Shown here piece by piece: positions 18,417-29,053 of a DNA stretch of 64,000 nt. Made by a program: the position numbers and the translations under genes. How positions within the stretch are numbered: the stretch's first letter is position 1; each line of letters opens with the position of its first letter. The stretch comes from Planctomycetota bacterium (GTDB lineage Bacteria; Planctomycetota; Planctomycetia; Pirellulales; Lacipirellulaceae), in assembly GCA_024278955.1 (NCBI GenBank), contig JAJRSE010000080.1, forward strand, positions 1-64,000, read 5' to 3'. Under the pieces are notes generated by a model. That model was not told the origin of the DNA. It did no database searches and was given only the letters and a program-made list of their open reading frames with translations.

Positions 18417-20075
18417 CTATCGACGGCGATCAAGGTGGCCCGATTTGCCGATCGCCCTTAGCAGCCGCAAACCCATCGCGGCACTCAACGCGATTCCCAA
18501 GGCTCCAGGTACCGAGACTCCGCGGAAAGGCCATACCACATTGGTGACCAAGAGCACCGAGCCGAGGAAAAGCGCACTGGTCAACATGCCGAGAACGAGC
18601 CGGTTGACCGAGGGCTCCAGGCCACGGTGGTCGAGATGAACATCAAATCGTCCGCTTTGAACTTGCTGCAAGATATCTCTTAATCGTCGGGGGACGACTT
18701 CGGCAAGTTGCTGGACTTCGTAGACCATCCGCCTGGCTTTGCGTAGCTGGCGAGTGGGCGACATTCGTCGAGCGATAATTTTGCGTTGATAGGGCTGTAA
18801 AACCTCCATCAGGCTAAAGTCGGGCTGCAACTTTTGCGACGTGCCTTCGAGCATCACCAAAACTTTTAACAGCAGGGCCAGTGGCGAGGGCAGGAAAATT
18901 TCGTACCGACGCATCAGATCGAATAGCTCGTTGAGAGCCGGGCCAAGCTGAAACTGATCGACCGACTGGTAGGCGTAGTGAGCCAAGAAGTCAGAGATAT
19001 CTAGACTGAGGCTCGTTTCGTCGAGGCCGGCTGGCACAGCCCCTATCCGCATTACGACTGCAACAAGGTGATGGGCGTCTTGCTCGACGATCGCCATCAA
19101 CATGTCCTCGATGTCTTCGCGAAGGGCTTCTTCGATTCGCACGACCATCCCGAAATCGAGCAAACCGATCGCTCCATCGCCCATCACCAAGAGATTCCCA
19201 GGATGGGGATCTGCGTGGTACAAGCCGTGATGGAAAATCATCTCAAGATACATTTCGGCGCCGTTGCGAGTCAGCGCACTAAGATCGACCCCCGTGGCAC
19301 GAATCTTCTCCGGTTCCGAAAGCGGGATACCATCCATCCACTCCATGACCAAAACTCGCTCGGAAGAGCACTCGGGATAGGCCTTCGGGATTTTGATCTG
19401 GGAATTCTCGGCAAAAGCCTTCCTGAATTGTTCGATATGGCGAGCCTCGCGTTTGAAGTCGAGTTCCCGGCGCAAAGCTCTTTGAAACTCAGCGACCGTG
19501 GCTCGAGGTCGATACGGGGCCAACTCGGGCAAGCCCTCGGCAAGTTGGGCCAAGCCTGTGAGGATATCAAGATCGACGGGCACCTGTTTATCGATGCCAT
19601 GATGTTGGACTTTAACCGCAACTTCTTCTCCCGAATGCAAGCGGGCTCGGTGAACTTGTCCGATCGATGCCGAGGCAACCGGCTCTGAGGAGAATTCAAG
19701 AAAGAGTTGCTCGACCGATTTGCCCAATTCGCTTTCAATCAGTTCTGAGACAAGTTCCGATGAATCGGCAGCGACTCGGGTTTGCAGTTTTTCAAGTTCG
19801 TCGGCCAGCTCGCCCCCCACCACGTCGGGTCGGGTGCTCATGATTTGTCCCAACTTAATAAAAGTGGGGCCAAGCTCTTCCAGGGCAAGGCGAATACGAG
19901 TCTCGCTCGTCTCGTTAGCAATAATTTGGCCATCGCGATTCTTGAGCCAAGATTTACCGAACGCGAAGTCAAAGCGACTTAGCCAGCCTGCGAGGCCATA
20001 CTTACTCAAAATCGAGAGTATCTCGCCCCAGCGATTGGCATTGCGGTAGATTTGCGGAATGGCGCCGATTCGCAT
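18417..20075 (-). CDS. ubiB: ABC1/UbiB-family atypical kinase
   Basis: UbiB-like proteins are membrane-bound ATPases/kinases needed for ubiquinone or related lipid metabolism. The 552-residue protein shows the family marks: the N-terminal KxGQ motif FIKLGQIMSTRPDV (K74), the Ala-rich loop ASASIGQVHRA (134-144), catalytic-type K155, HADPHPGN (287-294) and DFG (307-309). Two membrane segments near the C-terminus (about 490-535) fit the family. The ATG at 20075 is used because the family N-terminus follows at once. No quinone-synthesis gene is adjacent. Confidence 0.9.
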   Translation of the reverse strand: MRIGAIPQIYRNANRWGEILSILSKYGLAGWLSRFDFAFGKSWLKNRDGQIIANETSETRIRLALEELGPTFIKLGQIMSTRPDVVGGELADELEKLQTRVAADSSELVSELIESELGKSVEQLFLEFSSEPVASASIGQVHRARLHSGEEVAVKVQHHGIDKQVPVDLDILTGLAQLAEGLPELAPYRPRATVAEFQRALRRELDFKREARHIEQFRKAFAENSQIKIPKAYPECSSERVLVMEWMDGIPLSEPEKIRATGVDLSALTRNGAEMYLEMIFHHGLYHADPHPGNLLVMGDGAIGLLDFGMVVRIEEALREDIEDMLMAIVEQDAHHLVAVVMRIGAVPAGLDETSLSLDISDFLAHYAYQSVDQFQLGPALNELFDLMRRYEIFLPSPLALLLKVLVMLEGTSQKLQPDFSLMEVLQPYQRKIIARRMSPTRQLRKARRMVYEVQQLAEVVPRRLRDILQQVQSGRFDVHLDHRGLEPSVNRLVLGMLTSALFLGSVLLVTNVVWPFRGVSVPGALGIALSAAMGLRLLRAIGKSGHLDRRR

Positions 20076-20323
20076 AGTAAGAGTAGCCGTCGATTCACTT
20101 ACGAGTGGGGGGGCATGGAAACAAAAGGACCGACCGGCCATTGTAGCGGCAGACCTGTTCCGCTGGCAACGAGCACCGACGCGACGACTTGACGCGAACT
20201 GCAAGGTCGTGAAAAATTTTGTTTGGTGCTACCTCTGTATTCTAATTCAAATAATGGACGAAGCGTTCATGGTTTGATGCCGCTCTTCAAAAAGAGCCTG
20301 CTGTTCCGGAAAGCGAGTCAACA

Positions 20324-21652
20324 TTGATCTGTCGAAAGCCTCTCGTAGTATGGTCTGCCTTTGCTTGCCTGCTAGGACCTTATTGTCTTATCCATGAACT
20401 ACAGGCCGAAAATTGGCCTCAGTGGCGAGGCCCTTTTTCGACGGGGATCAGCACCGAGACCAATCTCGCCACGGAATGGTCGGCAACCGAGAATGTTGCT
20501 TGGCGGATTGATTTGCCTGGCCAAGCTGGAGCAACTCCCGTCGTTTGGGACGATCGCATTTTTCTGACAACCGCCAGCGGCAAGGATCTTGAGCTTTGGT
20601 GCATTTCGACGACCGGAAAGAAGCTCTGGCAGCAAACCCTGGGCAGCGGCGACGTCGCGGTTCGCAACGACGAAGGCAACATGGCCTCGCCTTCGCCTTG
20701 TACCGATGGCAAACACGTCTGGGCGATGATTGGCACGGGCCATCTTGCTTGCTTCGATCTCGAAGGAAATAAAGTCTGGAACTTCAATGTCGGAGACCGC
20801 TACGGGAAAATCGTAATCGCCTTTGGCTTCTCCTCGACTCCCGCACTCGATCAAGGGCGGCTCTATCTGCAATTGATTCACGGCGATCACGACCAGGCAA
20901 CTCAAGAAGCACGTGTTGTCTGTCTTGACGCAGAAAGTGGCAAAGAAATCTGGAAGCGAGTACGGACGAGCGATGCGCGGGGAGAAAGCGAACAATCGTA
21001 CGCTTCGCCCACCATCTATCGCGACGACAAGCAAGCCTTCCTTCTCACCCACGGTGCCGACTATCTTGTTGCCCACTCTCTCGACGATGGACACGAACTT
21101 TGGCGGTGCGGAGGACTCAACCCGCCCGGCAATTACAACGAAACTCTGCGGCTCGTATCTTCGCCTGGATTCAGCGACAATCTGATCGTAGTCCCATCTG
21201 CCAAAGGAGGACCAACCTACGGGCTTCGGCCCGGAGGCAGCGGAGAAATCTCTGAGTCCCCTGAGTTTGTCGCTTGGCGATATCCCGACAAAACTCCCGA
21301 CGTGCCTTCGCCATTGATCCACGACGGTTTGGTTTACCTTTGCCGCGAAAACGGAAATCTGATGTGCCTTGACGCCGAAACGGGCGAAGAATATTACCAC
21401 AAAAAAACCGTTCGCGACCGCCATCGGGCTTCGCCGGTACTCGCCGACGGAAAAATCTACCTGACGAGCCGAAGCGGCACAATTACCGTTGTTCGCTCCG
21501 GCAAGCAGTTCGAGATTCTGGCACAAAACAAAATAGGCGAAGAGATCTCGTCGTCGCCCGCGATCGCCGGTGAGACAATTTACCTACGAACTTTTTCGTC
21601 GCTGTTTGCCATTCGAGCTGGCGAAGAAAACCCAGAAACGAATGCCGAATAG
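20324..21652 (+). CDS. Secreted PQQ-type beta-propeller protein
   Basis: The 442-residue protein has a signal peptide (cleavage after LQA, about residue 28). It is followed by WPQWRGP, the typical start of planctomycete PQQ-like propellers, and repeated blades of the form ...YCLDAETGEEYY. Such proteins form an eight-bladed propeller. Most lack the PQQ-binding residues and probably act as scaffolds or in outer-membrane assembly. The start is TTG at 20324 because no in-frame ATG gives the signal peptide. It converges with the HEAT-repeat gene, 17 bp away. Confidence 0.85.
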   Translation: MICRKPLVVWSAFACLLGPYCLIHELQAENWPQWRGPFSTGISTETNLATEWSATENVAWRIDLPGQAGATPVVWDDRIFLTTASGKDLELWCISTTGKKLWQQTLGSGDVAVRNDEGNMASPSPCTDGKHVWAMIGTGHLACFDLEGNKVWNFNVGDRYGKIVIAFGFSSTPALDQGRLYLQLIHGDHDQATQEARVVCLDAESGKEIWKRVRTSDARGESEQSYASPTIYRDDKQAFLLTHGADYLVAHSLDDGHELWRCGGLNPPGNYNETLRLVSSPGFSDNLIVVPSAKGGPTYGLRPGGSGEISESPEFVAWRYPDKTPDVPSPLIHDGLVYLCRENGNLMCLDAETGEEYYHKKTVRDRHRASPVLADGKIYLTSRSGTITVVRSGKQFEILAQNKIGEEISSSPAIAGETIYLRTFSSLFAIRAGEENPETNAE

Positions 21653-21669
21653 TTTGCCAACGATTTTTG

Positions 21670-22170
21670 CTAGCTCGCCTGAACTTGGTCGAGTGATTCT
21701 TGAGCTTGATGAGCCAACGCACTATCAGAACTTTCGGCGAGAGTTCGCAGTGCCAAAATCGCAGCATTCGCACTCCGCCCCAGTTTCCCCAAGGCCCAAG
21801 CAGCTCGGCGTTGGACTTGGGGGGCAGAGCTGTCGGTCAATCGCTCGATAAGCACAGACACAGCCGGTGCCGCTTGGTCGTGAGCCCTCCCTAGCATCGT
21901 CACGGCCCAATAAGCCACGTCGGCGTTCGCCGAATTTGCGAGCAATGTAAGATCTTCGATTTGATGCAACTCAGGCGGCCCGACACTTTCCAAGGCAGCC
22001 GTACACCAGTTCCTCACGTCTTCGTCCTGGCTGCTGCAAGCTCCGATCAATGCGACCATCGCCGGCTTGGCTTCTTCTGCTAAGCTAGCAAGCGACTCGG
22101 CGGCAGCTAATTGACGTGCCGGATCCGACTGATTGAGATCGGCGATGTAATTCTGAATCTTCTCGGACAT
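21670..22170 (-). CDS. HEAT-repeat protein
   Basis: The 166-residue protein consists of about four alpha-helical HEAT units, seen as repeated patterns such as ESLASLAEEAKPAMVALI and RAAWALGKLG. There is no signal peptide, so it is probably a cytoplasmic scaffold. HEAT modules mediate protein contacts and give no catalytic hint. It is a single gene between two plus-strand genes. Confidence 0.8.
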   Translation of the reverse strand: MSEKIQNYIADLNQSDPARQLAAAESLASLAEEAKPAMVALIGACSSQDEDVRNWCTAALESVGPPELHQIEDLTLLANSANADVAYWAVTMLGRAHDQAAPAVSVLIERLTDSSAPQVQRRAAWALGKLGRSANAAILALRTLAESSDSALAHQAQESLDQVQAS

Positions 22171-22416
22171 GTGATACTCTCTCTCATTGCGAAAAACGCC
22201 AAAACCACGGTTGAATCGATCGAAAACGTGAGAAAAGGTCCATAAAAAACTCCGTGTTTTTCGGGAGTTGCGCCCAATATCTTTTTGTTCTTGCCGTGCC
22301 GAAGAAAAATCGTGTGCGAAAGAATCGGCAACGTGCTAAAATAGCAAGCGAAGCCGGCTTCGCCAAGCGGAGACCGTTGCCCCCCGCCTATCGCTCAGCG
22401 GCCTCATATTCCCGCC

Positions 22417-24765
22417 ATGCCTGAAGCTCTCCCAACAGCTCGCCGTTTGACAATCTTCGCTGCAATCGTAGCGTGCTTCGGTCTTAGCATGGGCACCGCT
22501 CGGGGAGCAGAATTGTCTTTGCATGGAAAAGCGATTTATGAAAAGCAGTGTGCGATGTGCCACGGCGAAAACGGCGTTGGGGTTGAAGATTATTTCCCCG
22601 ACCCGCTGAGGGGCGACCTCTCGATCTCCAACCTCGCAGAGATGATCGCCGACACCATGCCCGAGGACGATCCGGAAGCATGCCTTGGGAAAGATTCCCT
22701 TGCCGTGGCAACCTACCTCCATGAGACATTTTACCGCAAGCCATTACCCAAAAGCTTGCGTCCTCAACGAGTTTCTCTCGCTCGACTCACCAAGACGCAG
22801 CTCCGCCAGAGCTTGGCCGATTTGTATGCTTACCAAGGCAACACGATTCCTTTGGCACATGCCCAAGGCCTTAAAGCAATGTACTTCGACGGTTCAAAAC
22901 ATAAAGATGGGAACCTACGAATCGAACGTGTCGATGCGGTCTTAGATTTTGATTTTGGTCACAAGGGTCCAGGGAAAAAAATCGATCCGCAAGACTTCTT
23001 TATCCAGTGGCAAGGTGCAATCCAAGCCGACTCCACTGGGCCTCACGAAATTGTGATCCGAAGTAGCTGCGCTTTCGTTTGTTATTTCGGTTCCTACCAG
23101 CGACAGTTTATCGACAACCACGTACAGTCGGGCGCAAGGACCGAATTTCGCCGCAGCCTCGTCCTGACTGCTGGGCGAATTTATCCGTTGCGGATTGACT
23201 TTTTTCAGCGCAAGCGAAAAACGGAACAACCGCCGGCAAAAATCTCGCTCTCTTGGAAGCCTCCACGCGGAGTCGAGCAGATTATTCCGTCGCGAAACTT
23301 GCTCAAGGTAGAGGCCCCAGCAGCTTTCTCTTTGCAAACTCATCTACCACCGGACGATCGGTCTTATGGCTACGAACGAGGCATTTCGGTTGACCGTCAG
23401 TGGGACGAGTCGACCACCGAGGCAGCCCTCGAATTTGCACAAGTGGCAGCCGACGAACTTTGGCCTCTCCACCAACAGAAGAACCGGAATAAGGCCGATC
23501 GAGACCGAGCTCAGCTTCGCCTTTTTTTAAGTGAGATCATTGCGACCGCTTTCCGAGGACCGCTGGACGAGCACGATCAAAAAACATATGTAGACGATCC
23601 GGTCGACGCGACCGAAGACGACCTCGAAGCGATTCTGCGCTCGCTCTTGCTAACCCTCAAGTCGCCGCGGTTCCTCTATCCGGGGCTCGACACCGATCGA
23701 TCGTCATCGCAGCGTGCGGCAAGTCGCCTCGCGTTGACTTTGTTCGACTCTCTGCCGACCGACACCTGGCTGTTTCTTCAAGCCCGCGGCGGCGAGCTGG
23801 CCGAGGAAACCCAGATCCGTGCCGCAGCCGAGCGAATGCTTGACGATCATCGCGCTCGCAACAAAGTTCGCGAATTATTTCATGGCTGGCTCAATATAGA
23901 AAATCAAATTGAAATTACGAAGAACGAAGAGCACTTCAAAGACTTCAATGCCGAGCTGCTTGCAGATCTACGCTTCTCACTCGAGACATTCATTGAAGAA
24001 ATTGTCTGGTCGAAATCAAGTGATTATCGGCAACTTTTTTTGGCCGACTGGACATTGACAACCGATCGGTTGGCTAACTTTTATGGCGACACCTGGCTCC
24101 CCAAGGCTGCAAACACCCGTGGGCTGCAACCTAGCGCCGGAGACCCAGGCAAGCGTTTTGGGGTGCTTACCCACCCCTACTTAATGAGCAGAATGGCATA
24201 TCACACGAATACCTCTCCTATCCATCGAGGTGTATTTCTGACTCGCTACCTTCTAGGGCGTATGCTGCGACCGCCGCAGGAAGCTTTTGCGCCGATCGCA
24301 GCAGAGTTACATCCCGACCTAACAACCCGCCAGCGAGTCGTACTTCAGACAGGCGGTCGCAATTGCCAAGTTTGCCACAAAAGAATCAATGGTTTAGGAT
24401 TAACGCTAGAGAATTTCGATGCGGTAGGACGATATCGAATCGTAGAACGAGAGCATCCCGTCGACGCGAGCGGTTCGTACACAACACGAGACAGAAAGCA
24501 GATCGACTTCGCTGGCCCCGAAGACCTAGCCGAGCTTTTGGCCTACGGCGAAGATGCCCATCGCACTTTTATACAACGAGCTTTTCACCACTTGGTCAAG
24601 CAACCTGTCGCGGCATACGGCCCTGATACGATGACGTATCTGCTCGCTTCGTTCGAGCAAAGTAATTACAACCTTCGAGAGCTATTCGTTGAAATCGCGG
24701 TCATTGCGGCAAGTGATTCCCAAAAAAGAGTTTCCAACGAGCAGGGAGATTCAGATGAGAAATAG
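22417..24765 (+). CDS. Planctomycete DUF1592-type cytochrome c protein
   Basis: The 782-residue protein carries a signal peptide (cleavage near ARG-A, residue 30) and then a cytochrome c heme site CAMCH (C45-H49). DUF1587-, PA14-like, DUF1595- and DUF1592-type regions follow. A second heme-like motif CQVCH (C650-H654) begins the DUF1588/DUF1585 part ([17 protein letters not shown]). These proteins are typical of planctomycetes and are usually encoded beside a DUF1552 protein, as here. A role in periplasmic redox or polysaccharide processing is suspected but unproven. It overlaps the next gene by 11 bp. Confidence 0.88.
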   Translation: MPEALPTARRLTIFAAIVACFGLSMGTARGAELSLHGKAIYEKQCAMCHGENGVGVEDYFPDPLRGDLSISNLAEMIADTMPEDDPEACLGKDSLAVATYLHETFYRKPLPKSLRPQRVSLARLTKTQLRQSLADLYAYQGNTIPLAHAQGLKAMYFDGSKHKDGNLRIERVDAVLDFDFGHKGPGKKIDPQDFFIQWQGAIQADSTGPHEIVIRSSCAFVCYFGSYQRQFIDNHVQSGARTEFRRSLVLTAGRIYPLRIDFFQRKRKTEQPPAKISLSWKPPRGVEQIIPSRNLLKVEAPAAFSLQTHLPPDDRSYGYERGISVDRQWDESTTEAALEFAQVAADELWPLHQQKNRNKADRDRAQLRLFLSEIIATAFRGPLDEHDQKTYVDDPVDATEDDLEAILRSLLLTLKSPRFLYPGLDTDRSSSQRAASRLALTLFDSLPTDTWLFLQARGGELAEETQIRAAAERMLDDHRARNKVRELFHGWLNIENQIEITKNEEHFKDFNAELLADLRFSLETFIEEIVWSKSSDYRQLFLADWTLTTDRLANFYGDTWLPKAANTRGLQPSAGDPGKRFGVLTHPYLMSRMAYHTNTSPIHRGVFLTRYLLGRMLRPPQEAFAPIAAELHPDLTTRQRVVLQTGGRNCQVCHKRINGLGLTLENFDAVGRYRIVEREHPVDASGSYTTRDRKQIDFAGPEDLAELLAYGEDAHRTFIQRAFHHLVKQPVAAYGPDTMTYLLASFEQSNYNLRELFVEIAVIAASDSQKRVSNEQGDSDEK

Positions 24766-26098
24766 GACGACCCGACGCGATTTTCTAGCGAAAGCAGGCA
24801 TTAGCACCGCCGCTGCCCAGCTTGTTTGGAATCTTCCAAGTCTTACGTCGGCAGCAGCGACTTCGAGAGCAACAAAACAGCGTCTTGTTTTTGTGTTTAG
24901 CCCCAATGGCATCGTCCCCAAGCAGTTTTGGCCTGAGACACTCGGCGAAGAATTTGAATTGAAACGGATTCTCCAGCCACTCGAAAAATTCAAGAGCCAG
25001 ATGATGACGCTCCATGGCGTCTGCAATCAACTCCAAGGCGATGGCGACGGACACATGCGCGGCATTGGTTGTCTGCTCACCGGCATCGAACTCTTTCCCG
25101 GCGACATTCAAGGCGGCTCGGATACACCGGCCGGGTGGTCGACCGGCATTTCAATCGACCAGCACCTCAAAAACCATTTGCAAGCCGACCCGGCAACACA
25201 AACTCGCTTCGGATCGCTTGAGTTTGGGGTCATGGTGCCCGAGCGAGCAGATACCTGGACGCGTTGGTCCTATGCCGGCCCCAACCAGCCCATTGCTCCG
25301 ATCGACAACCCTTACAAAATGTTTGAAAAACTCTACGGCAAGTCGAAGAACCGTCGACTCCTTGTCAGCGTCCTTGATGGCTTGGCCGAAGACTTTCGCA
25401 AAGTCGAAGCCGTAGTAAGCGCCGAAGATCGCCATTTACTGTCCAAGCATTTGCAGATGATTCGCGAAGTCGAGCGAGACCTGCAAGCCGATTTACTCGC
25501 CGAAGAAAAAACCAGTTCGGAACTTGGACATGCAATTCCTAAGCTACCAGCCAACATCCTGAAAGAAAACGATAACATCCCCCAGATCACACGAATGCAA
25601 ATGGACTTGTTGGTCAACAGCTTTGCCGCAGACTTCACACGAATTGCCACATTCCAAATTACCAATAGCGTTGGGCAACCGCGTATGCGATGGCTAGAAA
25701 TCGAGGAAGGACACCATGGCCTCTCCCATGAACCAGATACCAATGAAGAGGCCTACGAAAAGTTAATCAAAATCAACACCTGGTATTGCGAACAAGTTGC
25801 CTATTTAGCCAAACGCCTTGATGAGACACCCGAACCGGGTGGCGAGGGCTCGATGCTCGACCATACGACCATCGTTTGGACCAACGAGTTGGGGAAAGGA
25901 AACAGTCACACGCGAAATAATATCCCATTCGTCCTGGTCGGCGGCGGGCTCGGTTTCAAGATGGGCCAGTCCTTAGACTTCGGCAAAGTTCCCCACAACC
26001 GCCTGCTCCTTAGCATTACCCAGGCAATGGGGTTTCCAGAAAAGACCTTTGGAAACCCAGAGTTCTGCACAGACGGCCCTCTCACAGGCTTGGTTTAG
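24755..26098 (+). CDS. DUF1552 protein with Tat signal
   Basis: The 447-residue protein starts with a twin-arginine signal ([14 protein letters not shown]) and shows the DUF1552 pattern ([49 protein letters not shown]). The fold is related to the alkaline-phosphatase/DUF1501 group. It overlaps the DUF1592 gene by 11 bp, which gives the start and implies coupled translation. The pair most likely acts together outside the cytoplasm; substrate unknown. Confidence 0.88.
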   Translation: MRNRTTRRDFLAKAGISTAAAQLVWNLPSLTSAAATSRATKQRLVFVFSPNGIVPKQFWPETLGEEFELKRILQPLEKFKSQMMTLHGVCNQLQGDGDGHMRGIGCLLTGIELFPGDIQGGSDTPAGWSTGISIDQHLKNHLQADPATQTRFGSLEFGVMVPERADTWTRWSYAGPNQPIAPIDNPYKMFEKLYGKSKNRRLLVSVLDGLAEDFRKVEAVVSAEDRHLLSKHLQMIREVERDLQADLLAEEKTSSELGHAIPKLPANILKENDNIPQITRMQMDLLVNSFAADFTRIATFQITNSVGQPRMRWLEIEEGHHGLSHEPDTNEEAYEKLIKINTWYCEQVAYLAKRLDETPEPGGEGSMLDHTTIVWTNELGKGNSHTRNNIPFVLVGGGLGFKMGQSLDFGKVPHNRLLLSITQAMGFPEKTFGNPEFCTDGPLTGLV

Positions 26099-26114
26099 TG
26101 ATCAGGCGAAATTT

Positions 26115-27617
26115 TCAGCCGGCTGCACAGACTTTTAGGAATCGCTCCACCACCTCATCGCTAGTTGGCACCTCACCCGGCTCGTAATGTTCGAGTTCTG
26201 AAGACCGAGCGACAATTTGCCGCAGCTCAACAATATCGGCCACTTCGCCGCTACCCATCGCTTGAACCAGGACATTGCCAATAGCCGTTGCTTCAACAGG
26301 ACCGCAAATGACCGGGCGATCTAAGATTTGGGCCGCCATTTGATTTAGCAACTTGTTCTGAATCCCGCCGCCAACAATGTGCAGTACGTCAAACGTCTGG
26401 CCAACCACGGCTTCGAGCTGCTCCAAGGTACGACGATAAGAAAACGCCAAGCTTTCGAGCCAGCAACGGACCGCTTGCCCAACCGTTTCGGGTACCGGCT
26501 GCTCGGTCCGACGCGCAAAGTCACGCATTTTCTCAACGAGGTTTCCAGGCGTGGCAAAGTCGGACGCGTTGGGGTCGACTAGTGTTCGGTAAGGCTCGGC
26601 TGCTTCAGCTTCGCGAGTCATTTGGGCAAAGGTCAATTGTTTGCCCTCTTTTTCGAGGTCTTGCCGATACTGCTGGACAAACCACATACCGGCAATGTTC
26701 TTCAAAAATCGAACCGTCTTGCCGATCCCTTGCTCGTTCGTAAAGGGGACAGCACGAGCCGCTTCCGACACAAGCGGAGAGTCGAGTTCAACGCCAAGCA
26801 ACGACCAAGTTCCGCTCGAAACATACGCCCAGCTTGGGTCTTCGGCTCCCGGAACTGCTGCAATAGCTGCTGCCGTATCATGCGAAGCAGTCGTTACGAT
26901 CTGAATTTTAGAGGATGCTCCCGTCGCTTCGGCCACTTCGCTACGCAACATGCCGAGCTTCGTTCCGGGCTCGACAATCGGTCCAAGCATATGCGTCGGT
27001 AGGCCAAGCTCTTTAAGTAACGAGTAGTCCCAGTCGCCGGTCTCAACCGAAATCATACTACTCGTCGAAGCAATTGTGCGTTCCGTAGAGACTTCGCCAG
27101 AGAGCCAATAGTTTAAGAGATCGGGCAAAAAAACTAAACGATCTGCCACGTCGAACAACTTCGGCTCCTGCTCATACCGAGCAGCTACCTGGAAAAGAGT
27201 ATTGAACGGCAACAATTGAATTCCCGTCCGCTCGTAAAGCTGCTCGAAGCCGCCAAGCCGCTCCAAAACTTTTTTCGAGGCCACTTCATTTTTCGGGTCG
27301 CGATAACAATGAGGCAACGAGAGCAGCTCTCCGCTTTTACCGAGCAGTGCCCAGTCGACACCCCAAGTATCGACTCCGATGGTTTGCAGTTCAATTTCGT
27401 TTTTGCGGCACCAAGCGGCACCTGCTCGAAGGCCCGTCAGCACCGATTGCCATATCCCAGTAAGATCCCATACAGGACCCGTTGGGGTCGGACATGCGAG
27501 GTGCTCAAAGCGATGAACTTCTTCCAACCGTAACCGCTGCGGATCGCCTTCAAGAATACCGACAATCGCTCGGCCTGAACTGGCGCCTAGATCGATTGCT
27601 AAATAGGCCGTAGACAT
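26115..27617 (-). CDS. rhaB: Rhamnulokinase
   Basis: RhaB phosphorylates L-rhamnulose to rhamnulose 1-phosphate. The 500-residue protein is a full FGGY-family sugar kinase: N-terminal ATPase motif AIDLGASSGRAIVG, the GVDTWGVDW substrate segment, TTASHDTAAAIA, YVSSGTWSL and IVGGGIQNKLLNQ. The pattern is closer to RhaB than to xylulokinase. A fused aldolase/dehydrogenase gene that takes the next steps lies 1.4 kb away on the same strand, with a DUF6807 gene between them on the other strand. Rhamnose isomerase is not in the window. Confidence 0.93.
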   Translation of the reverse strand: MSTAYLAIDLGASSGRAIVGILEGDPQRLRLEEVHRFEHLACPTPTGPVWDLTGIWQSVLTGLRAGAAWCRKNEIELQTIGVDTWGVDWALLGKSGELLSLPHCYRDPKNEVASKKVLERLGGFEQLYERTGIQLLPFNTLFQVAARYEQEPKLFDVADRLVFLPDLLNYWLSGEVSTERTIASTSSMISVETGDWDYSLLKELGLPTHMLGPIVEPGTKLGMLRSEVAEATGASSKIQIVTTASHDTAAAIAAVPGAEDPSWAYVSSGTWSLLGVELDSPLVSEAARAVPFTNEQGIGKTVRFLKNIAGMWFVQQYRQDLEKEGKQLTFAQMTREAEAAEPYRTLVDPNASDFATPGNLVEKMRDFARRTEQPVPETVGQAVRCWLESLAFSYRRTLEQLEAVVGQTFDVLHIVGGGIQNKLLNQMAAQILDRPVICGPVEATAIGNVLVQAMGSGEVADIVELRQIVARSSELEHYEPGEVPTSDEVVERFLKVCAAG

Positions 27618-27945
27618 GGTGGGTTTTGCCTTAGGGAATCGTGAACTGTTCCGTCAATGCTTTGAAACAAGGAGATGAGAAGGAGTCATGCCGTTGGTCG
27701 TTCTAACCTGACAGTGCCCCATCGTCTATCGCACGCATCTATCAAAACTACAAAATCATCTAAGACAGACGCTTGGTCAAGTCGCGAAGGCTGGTTTCTT
27801 GAACAAAGCCGGCAACTAGCTCATCAAGAGAGGATACTTTACAATGGGCCAGCACTTTCCCGGCAAAACTCTTCCCGCAGGAAGGCTTTAAGCTTTGCCT
27901 CAAGTATTCCCACCTTTCCGTTTTTCACCATGTGAAGGAATAAGC
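27618..27945. other. Divergent intergenic region between rhaB and the DUF6807 gene
   Basis: About 330 bp that should hold promoters for both genes. An AAGGAGATGAGAAGGAG stretch near 27670 lies in no gene. No convincing repeat or operator was identified. Confidence 0.35.
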
Positions 27946-28953
27946 ATGTCTCGTTCCCAGGCCTCTCTTTTTGTCTCCCTCGCCACATCGCTCGCACTTG
28001 CTTGCTTGCTCATTCCAAATACCACAGCAGCTGCCGAGGGCAAATCGGCCAAAGTAACTCTCGAAGAAAACGACCAAGGCGTTGCTGTCATGGTCGACGG
28101 CCAATTGTTTACACAATACCTAGTTCGCTCAGGCGCCAAACCTGTACTCTGGCCAATCAATGGCCCTACCGGCCAACCGATGACTCGATCTTGGCCCCTT
28201 GGCCCTGAAAAGGAAGGGGAACGTACCGACCATGTCCACCAACGATCGTTCTGGTTTACCCACGAGGGAGTAAATGGAGTGAACTACTGGGCAGAGCCCA
28301 AAAGCTATCGGGCAAAAGATCGCTCTAAACACAAAATGGGATTCATCGATCATCGCGTCTTTGCCGAGATGAAAAGCGATGACGAGGGGGCAACGCTCGT
28401 CACGATCTGCGATTGGCTCGACCATGAGTACGAGCCTTTGCTCGAACAACACACCGTTTTCCATTTCTCTGCGAACAACGACTGCCGAACCGTCGATATG
28501 ACCGTAAATCTCAAAGCTCTGAGCGGCGACGTCGTACTCGAAGACCGTAAGGATGGTATGTTCGGCATCCGTTTGGCTAGCACCATGAAAGTCGATGCCA
28601 AGCAGGGCGGACAAATCGTCAATAGCGAAGGCCAAATTGACAAAGAGGCATGGGGCCAATACGCCAAATGGGTTGATTGCCATGGCCCGGTAGCTGGCGA
28701 AACCGTCGGCGTCGCCATCTTGTGGCACCCCAGCAATTTCCGCCACCCCATCCGCTGGCACGTACGCAATTATGGCCTCTTCGCTGCCAACCCATTGGCA
28801 GAAAAAGGTTTCCCCAAGTCCGACCGGAAGCAAGGCCCCGTAACCATCAAACAAGGCGACACCCTCACGTTTCGCTTTCGCACGCTATTCCATCGGGGCG
28901 ATCAGCAACAGGCGAACATTCCTGAAGCCTATGCAAAGTACGCAGAAGAGTAA
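27946..28953 (+). CDS. Secreted DUF6807 (PmoA-like) protein
   Basis: The 335-residue protein has a signal peptide (cleavage near TAAA-EG, residue 28). It shows the pattern of DUF6807: RSGAKPVLWPINGPTGQPMT, DHVHQRSFWFTHEGVNGVNYW and a C-terminal FRHPIRWHVRNYGLFAANPL. The family is common in planctomycetes near sugar-catabolism genes. A carbohydrate-related enzymatic role is likely but not established. The ATG at 27946 has a GAAGGAA ribosome site. The gene sits inside the rhamnose locus, ending at a shared bidirectional terminator. Confidence 0.8.
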   Translation: MSRSQASLFVSLATSLALACLLIPNTTAAAEGKSAKVTLEENDQGVAVMVDGQLFTQYLVRSGAKPVLWPINGPTGQPMTRSWPLGPEKEGERTDHVHQRSFWFTHEGVNGVNYWAEPKSYRAKDRSKHKMGFIDHRVFAEMKSDDEGATLVTICDWLDHEYEPLLEQHTVFHFSANNDCRTVDMTVNLKALSGDVVLEDRKDGMFGIRLASTMKVDAKQGGQIVNSEGQIDKEAWGQYAKWVDCHGPVAGETVGVAILWHPSNFRHPIRWHVRNYGLFAANPLAEKGFPKSDRKQGPVTIKQGDTLTFRFRTLFHRGDQQQANIPEAYAKYAEE

Positions 28954-28993
28954 CCCTGCTTCCTCTGCAAGCGTCGTGAATGAAATCAGAAGA

Positions 28994-29022
28994 AAAGCCC
29001 TGGGATACGATCCCAGGGCTTT
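28994..29022. terminator. Bidirectional terminator
   Basis: A perfect 13-bp stem AAAGCCCTGGGAT with a 3-nt loop lies between the convergent DUF6807 and aldolase/dehydrogenase genes. It belongs to the recurring hairpin family. Confidence 0.88.
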
Positions 29023-29053
29023 CAAAAGGTGGTCGTTTTTCTTGCGTTCTCGC

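Noticed and set aside
20399..21526. 375-codon minus-strand frame
   Set aside because: Shadow of the PQQ-type propeller gene.
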